Source: Peribacillus muralis
GTDB lineage: Bacteria > Bacillota > Bacilli > Bacillales > DSM-1321
Assembly (NCBI RefSeq): GCF_001645685.2
Contig: NZ_CP017080.1
Coordinates: forward strand, 1,602,001-1,666,000
Length of the DNA stretch: 64,000 nt
Direction of reading: 5' to 3'
Positions within the stretch are counted from its first letter, which is position 1, and the number at the start of each line of letters is the position of its first letter. Positions 25,277-34,951 of this stretch are shown in pieces. A program made the position numbers and the translations under genes. The notes beneath the pieces were generated by a model, which saw only the letters and a list, made by a program, of their open reading frames with translations, did not search any database and was not told the origin of the DNA.

Positions 25277-25663
25277 ATGAAAATTCTCCAAAATGTAATC
25301 GTTAACCAAGTATTAACGGAATCCAGCAAGAGTCAGCTCCTCGAGAATTACAAATCAAAACGACTTCAGCTTCAAAAAGAGAGTGAACAACTCCGATTTG
25401 AACTGAAAAAGCTTGAAAAAACAAGAAATCTCCAGCCTGCCAGCCTGCGTGCCCATTTCGAAAAGGAAATAAATCAGAGGCAGGAAAAAATTAAACTGCT
25501 TGAATTTCAAATGGAACAGCTGGAAATCCTTCCTGCTGGAAGCGAATTGAAGGAGCGGGAAGTTCAAAGTATCATTGATGTGGAAATCGGGGCAGATTGG
25601 GACGAAATTATGGCAACGAAGACTATTGTCATTAAAGATGGGATCGTCTCGGAAATTCGTTAG
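25277..25663 (+). CDS. ylqD: YlqD-family protein of unknown function
   Basis: A 128-residue protein with the size and place of B. subtilis YlqD. A long charged coiled-coil-like helix spans about residues 18-85, with heptad-like Leu and Glu/Lys/Arg content ([20 protein letters not shown]). A small C-terminal domain rich in Ile and Val follows, containing [28 protein letters not shown] lies 6 bases before the ATG. It is placed between khpA and rimM among RNA-maturation genes, and rimM starts 10 bases after it. No enzymatic motif was seen. A TATACT at 25179-25184 lacks a matching -35. Confidence 0.9.
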   Translation: MKILQNVIVNQVLTESSKSQLLENYKSKRLQLQKESEQLRFELKKLEKTRNLQPASLRAHFEKEINQRQEKIKLLEFQMEQLEILPAGSELKEREVQSIIDVEIGADWDEIMATKTIVIKDGIVSEIR

Positions 25664-25673
25664 AGGTGAAGTA

Positions 25674-26192
25674 ATGGAAAACTGGTTTAATGTAGGTAAA
25701 ATTGTCAACACTCATGGTTTATTAGGAGAGGTCCGAGTCATCTCTTCGACAGACTTTCCTGAAGAACGCTACAAAGTGGGAAATACCCTGTATTTATTTA
25801 GGGATACGGAGAAGAAGCCTTTGCCGCTTGTCATCAGGTCGCACCGCACCCACAAAAACTTTAATCTATTGACGTTTGAGAACTATTATAACGTGGGTCA
25901 GGTAGAGGCTTTCAAAAACGGCGTCCTTAAGGTCAAGGAAGCACAGCTCGGTCCATTGGACGAAGGCGAGTTCTACTTCCATGAAATCATCGGCTGTTCC
26001 GTATTCACGGATGGGGGCAGTGAAATTGGGGAAATCATTGAGGTGCTTACGCCGGGTGCCAATGACGTTTGGGTCATTAAGAAAGCTGGCAGTAAGGATA
26101 TTTTGATTCCGTATATCGATCAAATTGTCAAAGAAGTGGACATATCCGCCAAAAAGGTCATCATTACGCCGATGGAAGGACTTCTAGACTGA
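25674..26192 (+). CDS. rimM: Ribosome maturation factor RimM
   Basis: A 172-residue 16S rRNA maturation factor that helps assemble the 30S head by binding S19. The N-terminal beta-barrel begins [17 protein letters not shown] and the C-terminal PRC barrel contains LLIPYID-like sequence (here [15 protein letters not shown]) and ANDVWVIK. The frame is open from 25575, but AGGTGA followed by ATG at 25674 gives [10 protein letters not shown], the usual start. The final A of the stop is the first base of the trmD ATG (TGATG), a one-base overlap. Confidence 0.95.
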   Translation: MENWFNVGKIVNTHGLLGEVRVISSTDFPEERYKVGNTLYLFRDTEKKPLPLVIRSHRTHKNFNLLTFENYYNVGQVEAFKNGVLKVKEAQLGPLDEGEFYFHEIIGCSVFTDGGSEIGEIIEVLTPGANDVWVIKKAGSKDILIPYIDQIVKEVDISAKKVIITPMEGLLD

Positions 26193-26926
26193 TGAAAATC
26201 GATGTACTCTCGCTTTTTCCAGAAATGTTCGAAGGTGTGTTCGGCTCGTCGATATTAAAAAAGGCTGCAGAAAAGCAGGCTGTCAGTTATAAGGTGACCA
26301 ATTTCCGGGATTATGCAGATAATAAGCATTCGACAGTGGATGATTACCCCTACGGCGGCGGTGCCGGGATGGTATTGAAGGCACAACCGATTTTTGATGC
26401 CGTGGAAGCTCTTAAAGGTCAAGCTGAACAAAACCCCCGGGTAGTCCTGCTTTGTCCCCAGGGAGAGCGTTATTCGCAGAAAAAAGCCGAAGAGCTCGCT
26501 AAAGAAGAACACCTCATTTTCATTTGTGGTCATTATGAAGGGTATGATGAGCGAATTCGCGAGCATGTCGTAACGGATGAAATATCCATAGGCGACTTTG
26601 TGCTTACAGGCGGGGAATTGGGCGCAATGGTCATTATTGATAGCGTGGTCCGCTTGCTGCCCGGTGTTCTAGGGAATGTAGACTCCCCGATTCTTGATTC
26701 CTACTCTTCTGGTTTGTTGGAGCATCCCCATTATACTAGACCTGCAGACTTCAGGGGAATGAAAGTGCCCGATCCGCTCATATCCGGAAATCACAAAAAA
26801 ATCGATGAATGGCGGATGAAGGAATCACTGCGCAGAACATGGATGAGGCGTCCCGATTTGCTCGAGATTTATGAACTTACGGAAATCGAGAAAAAATTAT
26901 TGTCCGAGATTCAAAAAGAAGACTAA
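26192..26926 (+). CDS. trmD: tRNA (guanine-N1)-methyltransferase TrmD
   Basis: A 244-residue SPOUT methyltransferase that makes m1G37 in tRNAs with G36, preventing frameshifts. It begins [41 protein letters not shown], and the knot region [15 protein letters not shown], which binds S-adenosylmethionine through a deep trefoil knot, follow. [13 protein letters not shown] lies in the C-terminal part. Size matches B. subtilis (243). Starts in the stop of rimM. rplS downstream has its own promoter. Confidence 0.97.
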   Translation: MKIDVLSLFPEMFEGVFGSSILKKAAEKQAVSYKVTNFRDYADNKHSTVDDYPYGGGAGMVLKAQPIFDAVEALKGQAEQNPRVVLLCPQGERYSQKKAEELAKEEHLIFICGHYEGYDERIREHVVTDEISIGDFVLTGGELGAMVIIDSVVRLLPGVLGNVDSPILDSYSSGLLEHPHYTRPADFRGMKVPDPLISGNHKKIDEWRMKESLRRTWMRRPDLLEIYELTEIEKKLLSEIQKED

Positions 26927-26931
26927 CCCTA

Positions 26932-26960
26932 TTGCATCGAAGCTTAGAGTATGTTAGGAT
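26932..26960 (+). promoter_or_regulatory. SigA promoter of rplS
   Basis: TTGCAT (26932-26937), a 17-base spacer and TAGGAT (26955-26960), beginning 6 bases after the trmD stop. It leaves a leader of about 90 bases before rplS. Confidence 0.72.
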
Positions 26961-26964
26961 AAAC

Positions 26965-27046
26965 CTTGTGACTTGGGCGAAATGCTCAGTCTTATAACGA
27001 TGTTCCGCTGCAAACATTCAGTATTTGCAAGAGCGTCCAGGAGGAG
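26965..27046 (+). ncRNA. Possible L19 (rplS) leader RNA
   Basis: An untranslated leader of about 80 bases lies between the rplS promoter and its ribosome site. GCAAA (27011-27015) can pair with TTTGC, forming a hairpin just before AGGAGGAG. A conserved L19 leader is known upstream of rplS in low-GC Gram-positives and is thought to mediate autoregulation. Position and size fit, but I cannot confirm the consensus structure by eye. Confidence 0.4.
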
Positions 27047-27055
27047 TTGGAAACG

Positions 27056-27403
27056 ATGCAAAATATTATTAACGAAATTACAAAAGAACAACTTCGCACA
27101 GATCTTCCATCATTCAGACCTGGTGACACAGTACGTGTACACGTAAAGGTTATTGAAGGAACTCGCGAACGTATCCAGTTGTTTGAAGGCGTTGTAATCA
27201 AACGTCGTGGCGGCGGAGTTAGTGAAACTTTCACAGTGCGTAAGATCTCTTACGGCGTTGGAGTTGAACGTGCTTTCCCTGTTCACACACCAAAAATTGC
27301 AAAACTAGAAGTTATCCGTCACGGTAAAGTACGTCGTGCGAAACTTTATTACCTACGCGAACTTCGTGGTAAAAAAGCACGTATTAAAGAAATTCGTCGT
27401 TAA
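27056..27403 (+). CDS. rplS: 50S ribosomal protein L19
   Basis: A 115-residue large-subunit protein at the 30S-50S interface. The sequence is nearly that of B. subtilis L19, with [11 protein letters not shown] near the start, then [40 protein letters not shown], and the basic end [15 protein letters not shown]. An in-frame TTG at 27047 overlaps the Shine-Dalgarno. The ATG at 27056 lies 9 bases from AGGAGGAG and gives the right length. A 13-base-pair terminator follows. Confidence 0.97.
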   Translation: MQNIINEITKEQLRTDLPSFRPGDTVRVHVKVIEGTRERIQLFEGVVIKRRGGGVSETFTVRKISYGVGVERAFPVHTPKIAKLEVIRHGKVRRAKLYYLRELRGKKARIKEIRR

Positions 27404-27468
27404 TCCTTCGGATATCTGTATACGGGTTTACCATGATCCACATAAGGTGAATAACCAAACAGTATCAT

Positions 27469-27509
27469 GCAAAAAGGGAGCTTGTTCATCAGGCTCCCTT
27501 TTTGCACTT
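27469..27509 (+). terminator. Intrinsic terminator after rplS
   Basis: GCAAAAAGGGAGC (27469-27481) pairs perfectly with GCTCCCTTTTTGC (27493-27505), a 13-base stem with an 11-base loop. The T tract lies within the 3' arm. Confidence 0.9.
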
Positions 27510-27624
27510 GACGAAACTCATGAATGCTCATGGTGAGTGATGCTCCATAGGGAATCCTGCTCGCTATAGCGTCCGCGACATGTTAAAATGGTTGTTGATA
27601 TGCATTCTAAAAGGGTGGGTAAGG

Positions 27625-28185
27625 ATGGCGAAAAAGAAAAATGAATTGTGGGAGTGGACAAAGGCGGTCATAATCGCGGTCATAGCTGCGACACTGATTC
27701 GGTATTTCCTCCTGGCACCTATTGTCGTGGATGGTAATTCCATGATGCCGACATTGAAGGATACGGACCGCATGATCATTAACAAAATCTCCTATTCGAT
27801 TGGTGAACCGAAAAGATTCGACATTATCGTGTTTCATGCTCCAGAAGGCAAGGATTACATAAAGAGGGTCATTGGATTGCCGGGAGAAAAGGTGGAATAT
27901 AGAAACGATACACTTTACGTGAATGGAAAAGCTTACGCTGAGCCGTATTTGGATGAAAATAAAAAGAAATTGATTGATGGCGGAGCACTGACGGAGCCAT
28001 TTACATTAAGTGAGGTCATAGGCCGGAAAACGGTTCCCAAGGACCATCTATTCGTCTTGGGCGATAACCGCCGGCTCAGTAAGGACAGTCGCTATGATAG
28101 TGTGGGCGTCGTTCCTTACGATAAAGTGTTAGGAAAAACTAAATTAGTTTATTGGCCAATCGAAGACTTTCGATTGGCTGAATAG
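27625..28185 (+). CDS. lepB: Type I signal peptidase
   Basis: A 186-residue membrane-bound signal peptidase of the short Gram-positive type (SipS is 184). One N-terminal transmembrane helix covers about residues 12-32. The catalytic Ser39 lies in [11 protein letters not shown] and the general-base Lys80 in [11 protein letters not shown]. The conserved [12 protein letters not shown] block, usually GDNRxxSxDSR, lies near the C-terminus. The upstream frame to 27580 is open, but the GGGTGGG before ATG 27625 supports that start and [11 protein letters not shown] is typical. A signal peptidase gene is not at this position in B. subtilis. rbgA follows after 17 bases. Confidence 0.95.
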   Translation: MAKKKNELWEWTKAVIIAVIAATLIRYFLLAPIVVDGNSMMPTLKDTDRMIINKISYSIGEPKRFDIIVFHAPEGKDYIKRVIGLPGEKVEYRNDTLYVNGKAYAEPYLDENKKKLIDGGALTEPFTLSEVIGRKTVPKDHLFVLGDNRRLSKDSRYDSVGVVPYDKVLGKTKLVYWPIEDFRLAE

Positions 28186-28202
28186 TAGGAAGGTTGATTC
28201 CA

Positions 28203-29075
28203 TTGACAATACAGTGGTTCCCTGGCCATATGGCCAAAGCGAGACGGGAAGTAACGGAGAAATTAAAACTGATCGACATCATTTTCGAACTAGTGGATGC
28301 TAGGATTCCGGCATCATCAAGAAATCCAATGATCGATGAAATCATACAGCATAAACCGAGGGTCATCCTTTTGAATAAAGCGGATATGGCGGATCCGGCA
28401 AAAACGAATATGTGGCTGGATTATTATAAATCACAAGGAAAAACGGCCATTGCGATTAACTCTCAGGCAGGTAATGGATTGAACCAGATTACGGCTGCCG
28501 CAAAAAAACTATTAAAAGAGAAATATGACCGGATGGAGTCGAGAGGAATAAAACCGCGGGCGATCCGTGCGATGATCGTGGGAATTCCGAACGTTGGGAA
28601 ATCCACGTTAATCAATCGACTCGCTAAAAAGAACATTGCCAAAACAGGGAATACACCCGGTGTCACCAAGGCACAGCAATGGATAAAAGTGGGCAAGGAA
28701 TTGGAGCTGCTGGACACGCCGGGTATCCTCTGGCCTAAATTCGAGGATCAGGAAGTGGGCTTGAAGCTTGCGTTGACAGGAGCGATCAAGGATACGATTC
28801 TAAACTTGCACGAAGTCTCCTTATACGGACTCCGTTTCTTGGAAAAGGAATATCCGGATAGGATGAAATCACGCTATAACCTTGATGTAATTCCTCAAGA
28901 AACGCTCGAACTCTTCGATGCGGTCGGGAAGTTCAGAGGCTGTCTGGCATCTGGGGGCTTCATTGATTATGATAAAACCGCGGAGTTGGTCGTGCGTGAA
29001 ATCCGCTCGGAAAAGATGGGTCCGCTTACGTTTGAGGTACCTGCGGACTATGAAGAAGATATCATTACGGAATAA
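28203..29075 (+). CDS. rbgA: 50S subunit assembly GTPase RbgA (YlqF)
   Basis: A 290-residue circularly permuted GTPase needed for late 50S assembly (282 in B. subtilis). It begins [18 protein letters not shown]4 appears first as LLNKADM, then G1 [14 protein letters not shown], the switch [13 protein letters not shown] and G3 [12 protein letters not shown]. The C-terminal ANTAR-like RNA-binding region completes it. The start is TTG at 28203: AGGAAGG (28187-28193) lies 9 bases away and the product matches the family N-terminus. An in-frame TTG at 28194 abuts the Shine-Dalgarno. Confidence 0.95.
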   Translation: MTIQWFPGHMAKARREVTEKLKLIDIIFELVDARIPASSRNPMIDEIIQHKPRVILLNKADMADPAKTNMWLDYYKSQGKTAIAINSQAGNGLNQITAAAKKLLKEKYDRMESRGIKPRAIRAMIVGIPNVGKSTLINRLAKKNIAKTGNTPGVTKAQQWIKVGKELELLDTPGILWPKFEDQEVGLKLALTGAIKDTILNLHEVSLYGLRFLEKEYPDRMKSRYNLDVIPQETLELFDAVGKFRGCLASGGFIDYDKTAELVVREIRSEKMGPLTFEVPADYEEDIITE

Positions 29076-29138
29076 CCTGTCGTCCAGCTTGGAAAGGCTG
29101 GCTGATTTTTAAAGACAGTCAAATGAAAATGGCGGTTG

Positions 29139-29202
29139 TACGGAGCTGGAGTTGGAGATCAAAAATTTTTTGATGTCTCCTTTCCGCTCCGTATTTTTGT
29201 TT
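29139..29202 (+). terminator. Two-tier terminator after rbgA
   Basis: TACGGAGC (29139-29146) pairs with GCTCCGTA (29186-29193). Inside, GGAGA and TCAAAA pair with TTTTGA and TCTCC, giving a long broken hairpin, followed by TTTTTGTTTT. A smaller CCAGC/GCTGG hairpin (29084-29101) with a T run lies just upstream. Confidence 0.8.
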
Positions 29203-29256
29203 TAACTGTAAACAGGAAGCAAGACTGCCGATAATGAAGATGATGGGTGATTATTG

Positions 29257-30042
29257 ATGAAAACTGCAATGAGCATAAAAGAAATATCAACAAAGTTAAA
29301 GACAATCAAAAGTCCGGAAGATTTATTTTTGAAAGAATGCTTGGAGGACGGCCGAAAAGGAGTGGTCGACTTAGTGAGCAAATGGCAAAGGCGACATGAA
29401 AAAGAGCAACAGGAAAAGAATGCGTTCATGGAAATGACCGAGTTTGAACGGCAACTTCGAAAACAGGGTTTTTCCATACTCGCCGGTATCGATGAAGTGG
29501 GAAGAGGACCGCTGGCAGGACCGGTTGTGACGAGTGCTGTCATCTTGCCTGAATCCTTTTATTTGCCAGGCCTGAATGATTCCAAAAAGATATCGGAATC
29601 GAAACGGGAACTATTTTATGAAATGATTTATAAGGAAGCCCTGTCCATCGGGGTCGGTATTGTACATAGCGATGTAATCGATGAAATCAATATATATCAA
29701 GCTACGAAAAAGGCAATGATTGCAGCTGTAAACGATCTCTCGGACCTTCCGGATCATTTGCTGATCGATGCGATGGAACTGGATCTACCATTACCGCAGC
29801 TTTCACTCATAAAAGGGGACGCAAGAAGCATTTCCATCTCGGCCGCCTCCATTATCGCGAAAGTGACCCGTGATCGGATGATGAAGGATTATGGGGAGAA
29901 ATATCCGGAATATGGTTTCGAAAAGCACATGGGCTACGGAACAAGTCAACATTTGGAGGCGTTGGACAAGAACGGGCTAACACCGTGGCACCGACGGAGT
30001 TTTGCACCAGTCAAGGCAATCGCTGCACGAATGAATGATTAA
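29257..30042 (+). CDS. rnhB: Ribonuclease HII
   Basis: A 261-residue RNase H that cuts RNA in RNA-DNA hybrids and removes single ribonucleotides misincorporated in DNA. An N-terminal extension (about 1-70), which gram-positive RNase HII proteins usually carry, precedes the catalytic domain. That domain begins [18 protein letters not shown] with Asp79 and Glu80, then has [23 protein letters not shown] and KVTRDRMM. It ends with [13 protein letters not shown] and [12 protein letters not shown] at 29257 is used; a TTG at 29254 also fits. GGGTGA lies upstream. ylqG starts 14 bases after the stop. Confidence 0.96.
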   Translation: MKTAMSIKEISTKLKTIKSPEDLFLKECLEDGRKGVVDLVSKWQRRHEKEQQEKNAFMEMTEFERQLRKQGFSILAGIDEVGRGPLAGPVVTSAVILPESFYLPGLNDSKKISESKRELFYEMIYKEALSIGVGIVHSDVIDEINIYQATKKAMIAAVNDLSDLPDHLLIDAMELDLPLPQLSLIKGDARSISISAASIIAKVTRDRMMKDYGEKYPEYGFEKHMGYGTSQHLEALDKNGLTPWHRRSFAPVKAIAARMND

Positions 30043-30055
30043 GGGAGGATGAGTG

Positions 30056-31978
30056 ATGCAATCCATAACAAGCGGTCAGCCCGCATCTTCACCAATAGAA
30101 ATGCAAGGAGCTGCTAGTTTGAAAAATGGGCAAATCCTTTTTGGAAAAGTGAATAAGGTATTTCCTAATCGGATGGCCGAGGTGCAGATTGGCGATCAAA
30201 AGATGATTGCGACGCTCGATATCCCGCTTCGCACAGGGGAAAGGTATTGGTTTCAAGTACAGCAGCAAAATGAGGGGAAGCTAGTGTTAAAAGCTTTGGA
30301 GATGCCCGATGTGAATTATTCCAATTTAAAGGGAGCAGCTGCACAATTGAGCACTCACCTTGGCATGAATTCCGACCCTTCTGCAGCCAAGCTTGCTGAA
30401 TACTTCCTTAAAAACCGTCTTCCAATTACGAAGGAAACCTTTCAGTCCGCTTTGCAATGGTTAAAAGGTGCGGATTCCCTTGAAGCTGGTCTACCCATTC
30501 TAAAAACAATGTTTGTTCAGCAATTACCGATAGTGAAAGAGGTGTTTGATGCATTATTGGCACAGGTCAAGGGTGAACCTTTCCACAAAATGCTGACTTC
30601 CCTCCAGCAGCAATTACAGGCGGCGGGCTCGAAAACGGAAACATCTGTCAAGTTAATGGCGGTATTGGACTCCTTGCATGTTGCAAGAAAGAGTCTAATT
30701 CAACAGACCGGTTTGCAGCAATTTGTGGCGAAATGGCTCGATTCCGATTCTGCCCCCGAAATGAAATCAGGTGCTTTTTCCCTGCTCCAAAAGACAGGAT
30801 TCATCCCAGAGAGAATGACGGAAGCTTTCTTTTTGGACGACTTAATGGATGGAGCCAAGACAAGGAGCGGATTTCCTGACAATCCAATGCTCGATAAATT
30901 GCACCAAGGCTTGCAAGTGCTGTCAACTGCCAAGAGTGGGGCGTTAAGTGAATTAGGAAAGGTTGAAATTACATTACAGCGATTAATGAACGATCTTGAC
31001 CATGTTGGGACAAAAATGACAGCTGATGACCAGTTGTTCCTGAAGAAAGAGAATTCGCCTGAAAAAATATCTCCGCTTTCCCTTCGTTTACTTGAGGATG
31101 TTTTTACTGGAGCGACAGCTGGAAGAAAAGCGATAGGTGCCAATATGGCAATGGATGACCTTCTGGGCTATTTGAATGGAGATAAGAAACAAGTAGTCGA
31201 AGCGAAGGGCAAGGCAGCTGATATGATTCTGCAGTCGCTTAAACAGCATCCTGAGGCCCTGTCCATAAAGGATAACGAGAAACAGGTTTTGACTCATGTT
31301 TTAAAAGCCGAATATCAATCCGTCGATTTTACAAATGGGTCATCTGTTGCCATTCAGCTTAAAGAGTGGACCAAATTACTTGGCCTTCAGCTGGAACATG
31401 TACTTATCAATCAATCTGGAGCCGATATGGCGGAAAACTCGCGCGATTTAGAGACACTAAAGCCGCTATTGCTAAAACTGTTGAATGAGCAAGCTCCGGC
31501 ACCGATCAAGGAAATGGCAGAACAGATCCTGAATCGGATCACGGCACAGCAAATCCTTTCACAGGAAAATGGGCCGGTGCAGAATTTGCTCCTTACACTT
31601 CCGCTTAATCTGGGACATGCGCAAACGGATTTAACACTGCAATGGAGCGGAAGGAAAACGAAAGATGGCAAAATAGATCCTGATTACTGTAGGGTCTTGT
31701 TTTATTTAGAGTTAGAAGGCATAAAAGAGACGGTCATCGACATGCAGGTGCAAAACAGGGTCATAAATGTGACGGTCATCAATGAGCAAGTGGCACACAT
31801 GGAAGAGGCAGCCAAACAATATTTGGACCTGCTGAGAGGGAATTTGGAAAAGATGGAGTACAGATTGTCCGGTGTATCCTTTGTTAACCCGAAGCATGAA
31901 AGAAATGGCCTCAAAGGGCCGAAGTCCGTTCCTTTTTCAGAAGGCGGTTCATATAGTGGAGTGGATATTCGAATATGA
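30056..31978 (+). CDS. ylqG: YlqG-like protein with FliK/hook-length-control-type C-terminus
   Basis: A 640-residue protein of unknown function in the position of B. subtilis YlqG, and somewhat longer. About the first 500 residues are helical, Gln- and Leu-rich and poorly conserved. The last 130 residues look like the FliK C-terminal domain: LTLPLNLGHAQTDLTLQW, LFYLELEGIKETVIDMQV and LEKMEYRLSGVSFV. The next gene overlaps by 4 bases and encodes a stand-alone FlhB C-terminal domain, the natural partner of FliK. A role in export-substrate switching is an inference from this pairing. GGGAGG lies 7 bases before the ATG. Confidence 0.82.
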   Translation: MQSITSGQPASSPIEMQGAASLKNGQILFGKVNKVFPNRMAEVQIGDQKMIATLDIPLRTGERYWFQVQQQNEGKLVLKALEMPDVNYSNLKGAAAQLSTHLGMNSDPSAAKLAEYFLKNRLPITKETFQSALQWLKGADSLEAGLPILKTMFVQQLPIVKEVFDALLAQVKGEPFHKMLTSLQQQLQAAGSKTETSVKLMAVLDSLHVARKSLIQQTGLQQFVAKWLDSDSAPEMKSGAFSLLQKTGFIPERMTEAFFLDDLMDGAKTRSGFPDNPMLDKLHQGLQVLSTAKSGALSELGKVEITLQRLMNDLDHVGTKMTADDQLFLKKENSPEKISPLSLRLLEDVFTGATAGRKAIGANMAMDDLLGYLNGDKKQVVEAKGKAADMILQSLKQHPEALSIKDNEKQVLTHVLKAEYQSVDFTNGSSVAIQLKEWTKLLGLQLEHVLINQSGADMAENSRDLETLKPLLLKLLNEQAPAPIKEMAEQILNRITAQQILSQENGPVQNLLLTLPLNLGHAQTDLTLQWSGRKTKDGKIDPDYCRVLFYLELEGIKETVIDMQVQNRVINVTVINEQVAHMEEAAKQYLDLLRGNLEKMEYRLSGVSFVNPKHERNGLKGPKSVPFSEGGSYSGVDIRI

Positions 31979-32256
31979 AAAATGATAAACGAAAACAAGC
32001 GATTGCCTTAAAATATGATCAAAAGAAATCGAACGCCCCTGTCATCTTGGCGAAAGGAAAAGGGAAAACGGCGGAAAATATTCTAGAAAAGGCCATGAAA
32101 CTGAATATTCCCGTTCAAAATGACGAGTCGCTTGCTGCGCTCTTAGGTCAATTGGATATAAATCAGACGATTCCTGAAGAATTATATGGTGCTGTAGCGG
32201 AGGTATTTGCCTTCATTTACAAAGCGGACAGGGATATGCAGCAGCAGGACATTTGA
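31975..32256 (+). CDS. ylqH: Stand-alone FlhB C-terminal-domain protein (YlqH)
   Basis: A 93-residue protein whose AIALKYDQKKSNAPVILAKG and AVAEVFAFIYKAD align by eye with the end of the full FlhB encoded at 61030-62112 (AIALKYDEDKAEAPFVVAKG, AVAEILAFVYKTK). It lacks the transmembrane part and the self-cleaving Asn-Pro-Thr-His, and starts almost exactly where cleaved FlhB's C-terminal subunit would. The ATG overlaps the ylqG stop (ATGA). The family (FhlB/YlqH-like) is known as FlhB homologues; its task is not established. Terminator about 100 bases downstream. Confidence 0.9.
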   Translation: MKNDKRKQAIALKYDQKKSNAPVILAKGKGKTAENILEKAMKLNIPVQNDESLAALLGQLDINQTIPEELYGAVAEVFAFIYKADRDMQQQDI

Positions 32257-32356
32257 CGATCCTTTTAGTGCTTTTTCGTGATTCATGTTGGTTTATGTAG
32301 AATTTTAGGGAAATTACCAAAAGAATTTCATTATACTGAAAAAATATTAATTGATT

Positions 32357-32398
32357 AGCAAAAGGAAAAAGACCTGACTTTTTCCTTTTGCTTTTTTA
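32357..32398 (+). terminator. Intrinsic terminator after ylqH
   Basis: AGCAAAAGGAAAAA (32357-32370) pairs perfectly with TTTTTCCTTTTGCT (32379-32392) across an 8-base loop, followed by TTTTT. It has a symmetric A/T content and could work in both directions, but nothing lies convergent. Confidence 0.9.
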
Positions 32399-32474
32399 AT
32401 AGGATTAAAATGGAAAAGTCTGTTTTTTTAGAAAAAACTATAATTTTTCAAAAAATAATAATAGATTAATATTC

Positions 32475-32489
32475 AGGAAAAGGCTTTCA
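32475..32489. promoter_or_regulatory. cre-like site upstream of sucCD
   Basis: AGGAAAAGGCTTTCA fits the CcpA consensus WTGNAARCGNWWNCA at 13 of 15 positions, missing T at position 2 and C at position 8. It lies about 125 bases before the candidate sucC promoter. Carbon-catabolite control of TCA-cycle genes is known in Bacillus. The second mismatch is in the conserved centre, so the site is tentative. Confidence 0.35.
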
Positions 32490-32611
32490 TGGTGCGTTTC
32501 ATTGTAAAATTACTTCTATAATTTCCTTTTACTAGAATAGAAAAAAAAGCTGCCAGATAAATAAAAATTATTTGAAAAAAGTAGATTGACGCAATGATTA
32601 TTACCATTTTA

Positions 32612-32641
32612 TTGAAAAAAATAGAAGTATATTATTATAAT
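32612..32641 (+). promoter_or_regulatory. Candidate SigA promoter of sucCD
   Basis: TTGAAA (32612-32617), an 18-base spacer and a perfect TATAAT (32636-32641). The sequence around is AT-rich, so chance matches are more likely here than elsewhere. Confidence 0.5.
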
Positions 32642-32756
32642 TTTTTTCAAAAAAAACGAAAGAAAATTATGCACGAAGCAGAATTTTGTTGTACTATGTA
32701 AGAGAAAACACGCATTAAATCTCAAGGTTGTTTTTAGTAGATAAGGAGGATGGGAA

Positions 32757-33917
32757 ATGAATATCCATGAGTATCAAGGGAAAGAGATTTTGCGACAATA
32801 CGGGGTATCCGTTCCAAATGGCCGGGTTGCCTTTACTGTCGATGAAGCAGTCGAAGCAGCTAAGGAGTTAGGTACGGAAGTTGTTGTCGTCAAAGCTCAA
32901 ATTCATGCGGGCGGCCGCGGAAAAGCTGGTGGAGTTAAGGTAGCGAAAAACCTTGACGAAGCACGTACATATGCACAAGAAATTCTTGGCAAAACGCTGG
33001 TGACCCATCAAACTGGTCCTGCAGGCAAGGAAGTTAAGCGTTTACTTATTGAAGAAGGCTGCGACATTTCGAAAGAATATTATATCGGTCTGGTTTTGGA
33101 CCGTGCTACCAATAGTGTCGTCTTGATGGCTTCTGAAGAAGGCGGAACGGAAATAGAAGAAGTGGCTGAAAAGACACCGGAGAAAATTTTCAAAGAAGTA
33201 ATTGATCCGGTTGTCGGTCTGACGGGCTTCCAAGCGCGCAGAATCGCTTTCAATATCAATATCCCGGCGAAACTTATAAATAAAGCTTCCAAGCTTATGG
33301 TGAACTTATATACAGCTTTCGTTGAAAAAGATTGTTCAATTGCTGAAATCAATCCGTTAGTCGTAACGGGTGATGGCAATGTCATGGCACTCGATGCCAA
33401 ATTGAACTTCGATGATAATGCAATTTACCGCCACAAGGACATCGCCGAATTCCGTGATTTGGATGAAGAGGATCCGAAGGAGATTGAAGCATCGAAACAT
33501 GGCCTTAGTTACATATCGCTTGACGGTAATATCGGATGCATGGTGAATGGTGCTGGGCTTGCGATGGCAACGATGGACATCATTAAGCATTATATGGGAG
33601 ATCCGGCAAACTTCCTTGACGTGGGCGGCGGCGCCACAGAGGAAAAAGTAAAAGAGGCTTTCAAAATCATCCTGTCCGATCAAAATGTTAAGGGCATATT
33701 CGTTAACATTTTCGGCGGAATCATGAAATGTGACATCATCGCAGCTGGCGTCGTAGCTGCTGCTAAAGAGCTTGGACTTGATGTTCCTTTGGTTGTTCGT
33801 CTTGAAGGAACGAATGTGGATCTTGGTAAAAAGATCCTTAAAGAGTCAGGTTTGAACATCACGGCTGCTGAATCAATGGCAGATGGAGCACAAAAAATAG
33901 TATCACTTGTAGGATAA
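32757..33917 (+). CDS. sucC: Succinyl-CoA synthetase, beta subunit
   Basis: A 386-residue ADP-forming subunit. It joins succinate, CoA and ATP reversibly in the TCA cycle. It begins [16 protein letters not shown], the family signature, with an ATP-grasp fold containing [31 protein letters not shown] and [12 protein letters not shown] follow, with the succinate-binding GGG segment before them. The length equals B. subtilis SucC within a residue. AAGGAGGA precedes the ATG. sucD follows after 18 bases. Confidence 0.97.
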   Translation: MNIHEYQGKEILRQYGVSVPNGRVAFTVDEAVEAAKELGTEVVVVKAQIHAGGRGKAGGVKVAKNLDEARTYAQEILGKTLVTHQTGPAGKEVKRLLIEEGCDISKEYYIGLVLDRATNSVVLMASEEGGTEIEEVAEKTPEKIFKEVIDPVVGLTGFQARRIAFNINIPAKLINKASKLMVNLYTAFVEKDCSIAEINPLVVTGDGNVMALDAKLNFDDNAIYRHKDIAEFRDLDEEDPKEIEASKHGLSYISLDGNIGCMVNGAGLAMATMDIIKHYMGDPANFLDVGGGATEEKVKEAFKIILSDQNVKGIFVNIFGGIMKCDIIAAGVVAAAKELGLDVPLVVRLEGTNVDLGKKILKESGLNITAAESMADGAQKIVSLVG

Positions 33918-33935
33918 TAGGCAGGGGGGAACATA

Positions 33936-34838
33936 ATGAGCGTTTATATTAATAAAGATACGAAAGTGATCGTTCAGGGAATCACTGGTTCAACAGCATT
34001 ATTTCATACAAAACAAATGTTGGAATACGGCACGAAAATCGTTGGCGGCGTCACTCCAGGTAAAGGTGGAACGGAAGCGGAAGGGGTACCTGTATTCAAT
34101 ACAGTTTCCGAAGCCGTCACTGAAACCGGAGCGAATGCATCGGTAATATACGTTCCTGCTCCATTTGCAGCAGATGCGATTATGGAAGCCGTTGACGCAG
34201 AGCTTGATCTTGTCATTTGCATAACAGAACATATTCCAGTTCTGGATATGGTCAAAGTGAAGCGATATATGGAGGGCAAAAAGACCCGCTTGATCGGGCC
34301 AAACTGTCCGGGTGTCATCACGCCTGAAGAATGCAAGATTGGTATCATGCCAGGTTACATCCATAAAAAAGGCCATGTAGGCGTAGTTTCCCGATCTGGA
34401 ACCTTGACATATGAAGCCGTTCATCAATTATCGCAGGAGGGCGTAGGACAATCGACTGCTGTCGGTATCGGTGGAGATCCCGTTAACGGAACGGATTTCA
34501 TTGATGTACTGAAAGCATTCAACGAGGACCCGGAAACACATGCAGTGATCATGATCGGAGAGATCGGGGGCACGGCAGAGGAAGAAGCAGCTCTTTGGGT
34601 GAAAGAAAATATGACGAAGCCAGTTGTTGGTTTCATTGGCGGGCGTACGGCTCCAGCCGGTAAACGCATGGGACACGCTGGTGCCATTATCTCCGGTGGG
34701 AAAGGTACGGCTGATGAGAAAATCCGCGTTATGAACGAATGTGGAATTAAAGTTGCCGAGACTCCATCCGTAATGGGCGAAACATTGATTTCCGTCCTGA
34801 AAGAGCAAGGCATTTACGAAACTTGTAAAACACATTAA
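33936..34838 (+). CDS. sucD: Succinyl-CoA synthetase, alpha subunit
   Basis: A 300-residue subunit carrying the CoA-binding Rossmann domain and the phosphorylated histidine. [21 protein letters not shown] lies near the start (CoA site), then [30 protein letters not shown] and [13 protein letters not shown]. The active His is in [13 protein letters not shown]. The length is exactly the family norm. It forms the two-gene sucCD operon, closed by a terminator. Confidence 0.97.
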   Translation: MSVYINKDTKVIVQGITGSTALFHTKQMLEYGTKIVGGVTPGKGGTEAEGVPVFNTVSEAVTETGANASVIYVPAPFAADAIMEAVDAELDLVICITEHIPVLDMVKVKRYMEGKKTRLIGPNCPGVITPEECKIGIMPGYIHKKGHVGVVSRSGTLTYEAVHQLSQEGVGQSTAVGIGGDPVNGTDFIDVLKAFNEDPETHAVIMIGEIGGTAEEEAALWVKENMTKPVVGFIGGRTAPAGKRMGHAGAIISGGKGTADEKIRVMNECGIKVAETPSVMGETLISVLKEQGIYETCKTH

Positions 34839-34844
34839 TGTATG

Positions 34845-34880
34845 CTGGCCGACCTTTATTTAGGGGTCGGCCTTTATCTC
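34845..34880 (+). terminator. Intrinsic terminator after sucD
   Basis: GGCCGACC (34847-34854) pairs perfectly with GGTCGGCC (34865-34872) across a 10-base loop, followed by TTTATC and, a little later, CTTTTTTT. Confidence 0.85.
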
Positions 34881-34951
34881 CCTTCTTTTTTTATAATCCG
34901 GCTTTCACCGCAATCAACCTCTTTAAAAATAAACGACAAGGGGCGCTTTCA

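Larger units (their letters stand above)
32257..32756. other. AT-rich intergenic region before sucC
   Basis: This 500-base gap holds the ylqH terminator (32357-32398), a cre-like element (32475-32489) and a likely sucC promoter (32612-32641). The DNA is strongly AT-rich with many A and T runs. No open frame looks coding. The sucC leader would be about 110 bases. Confidence 0.65.
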
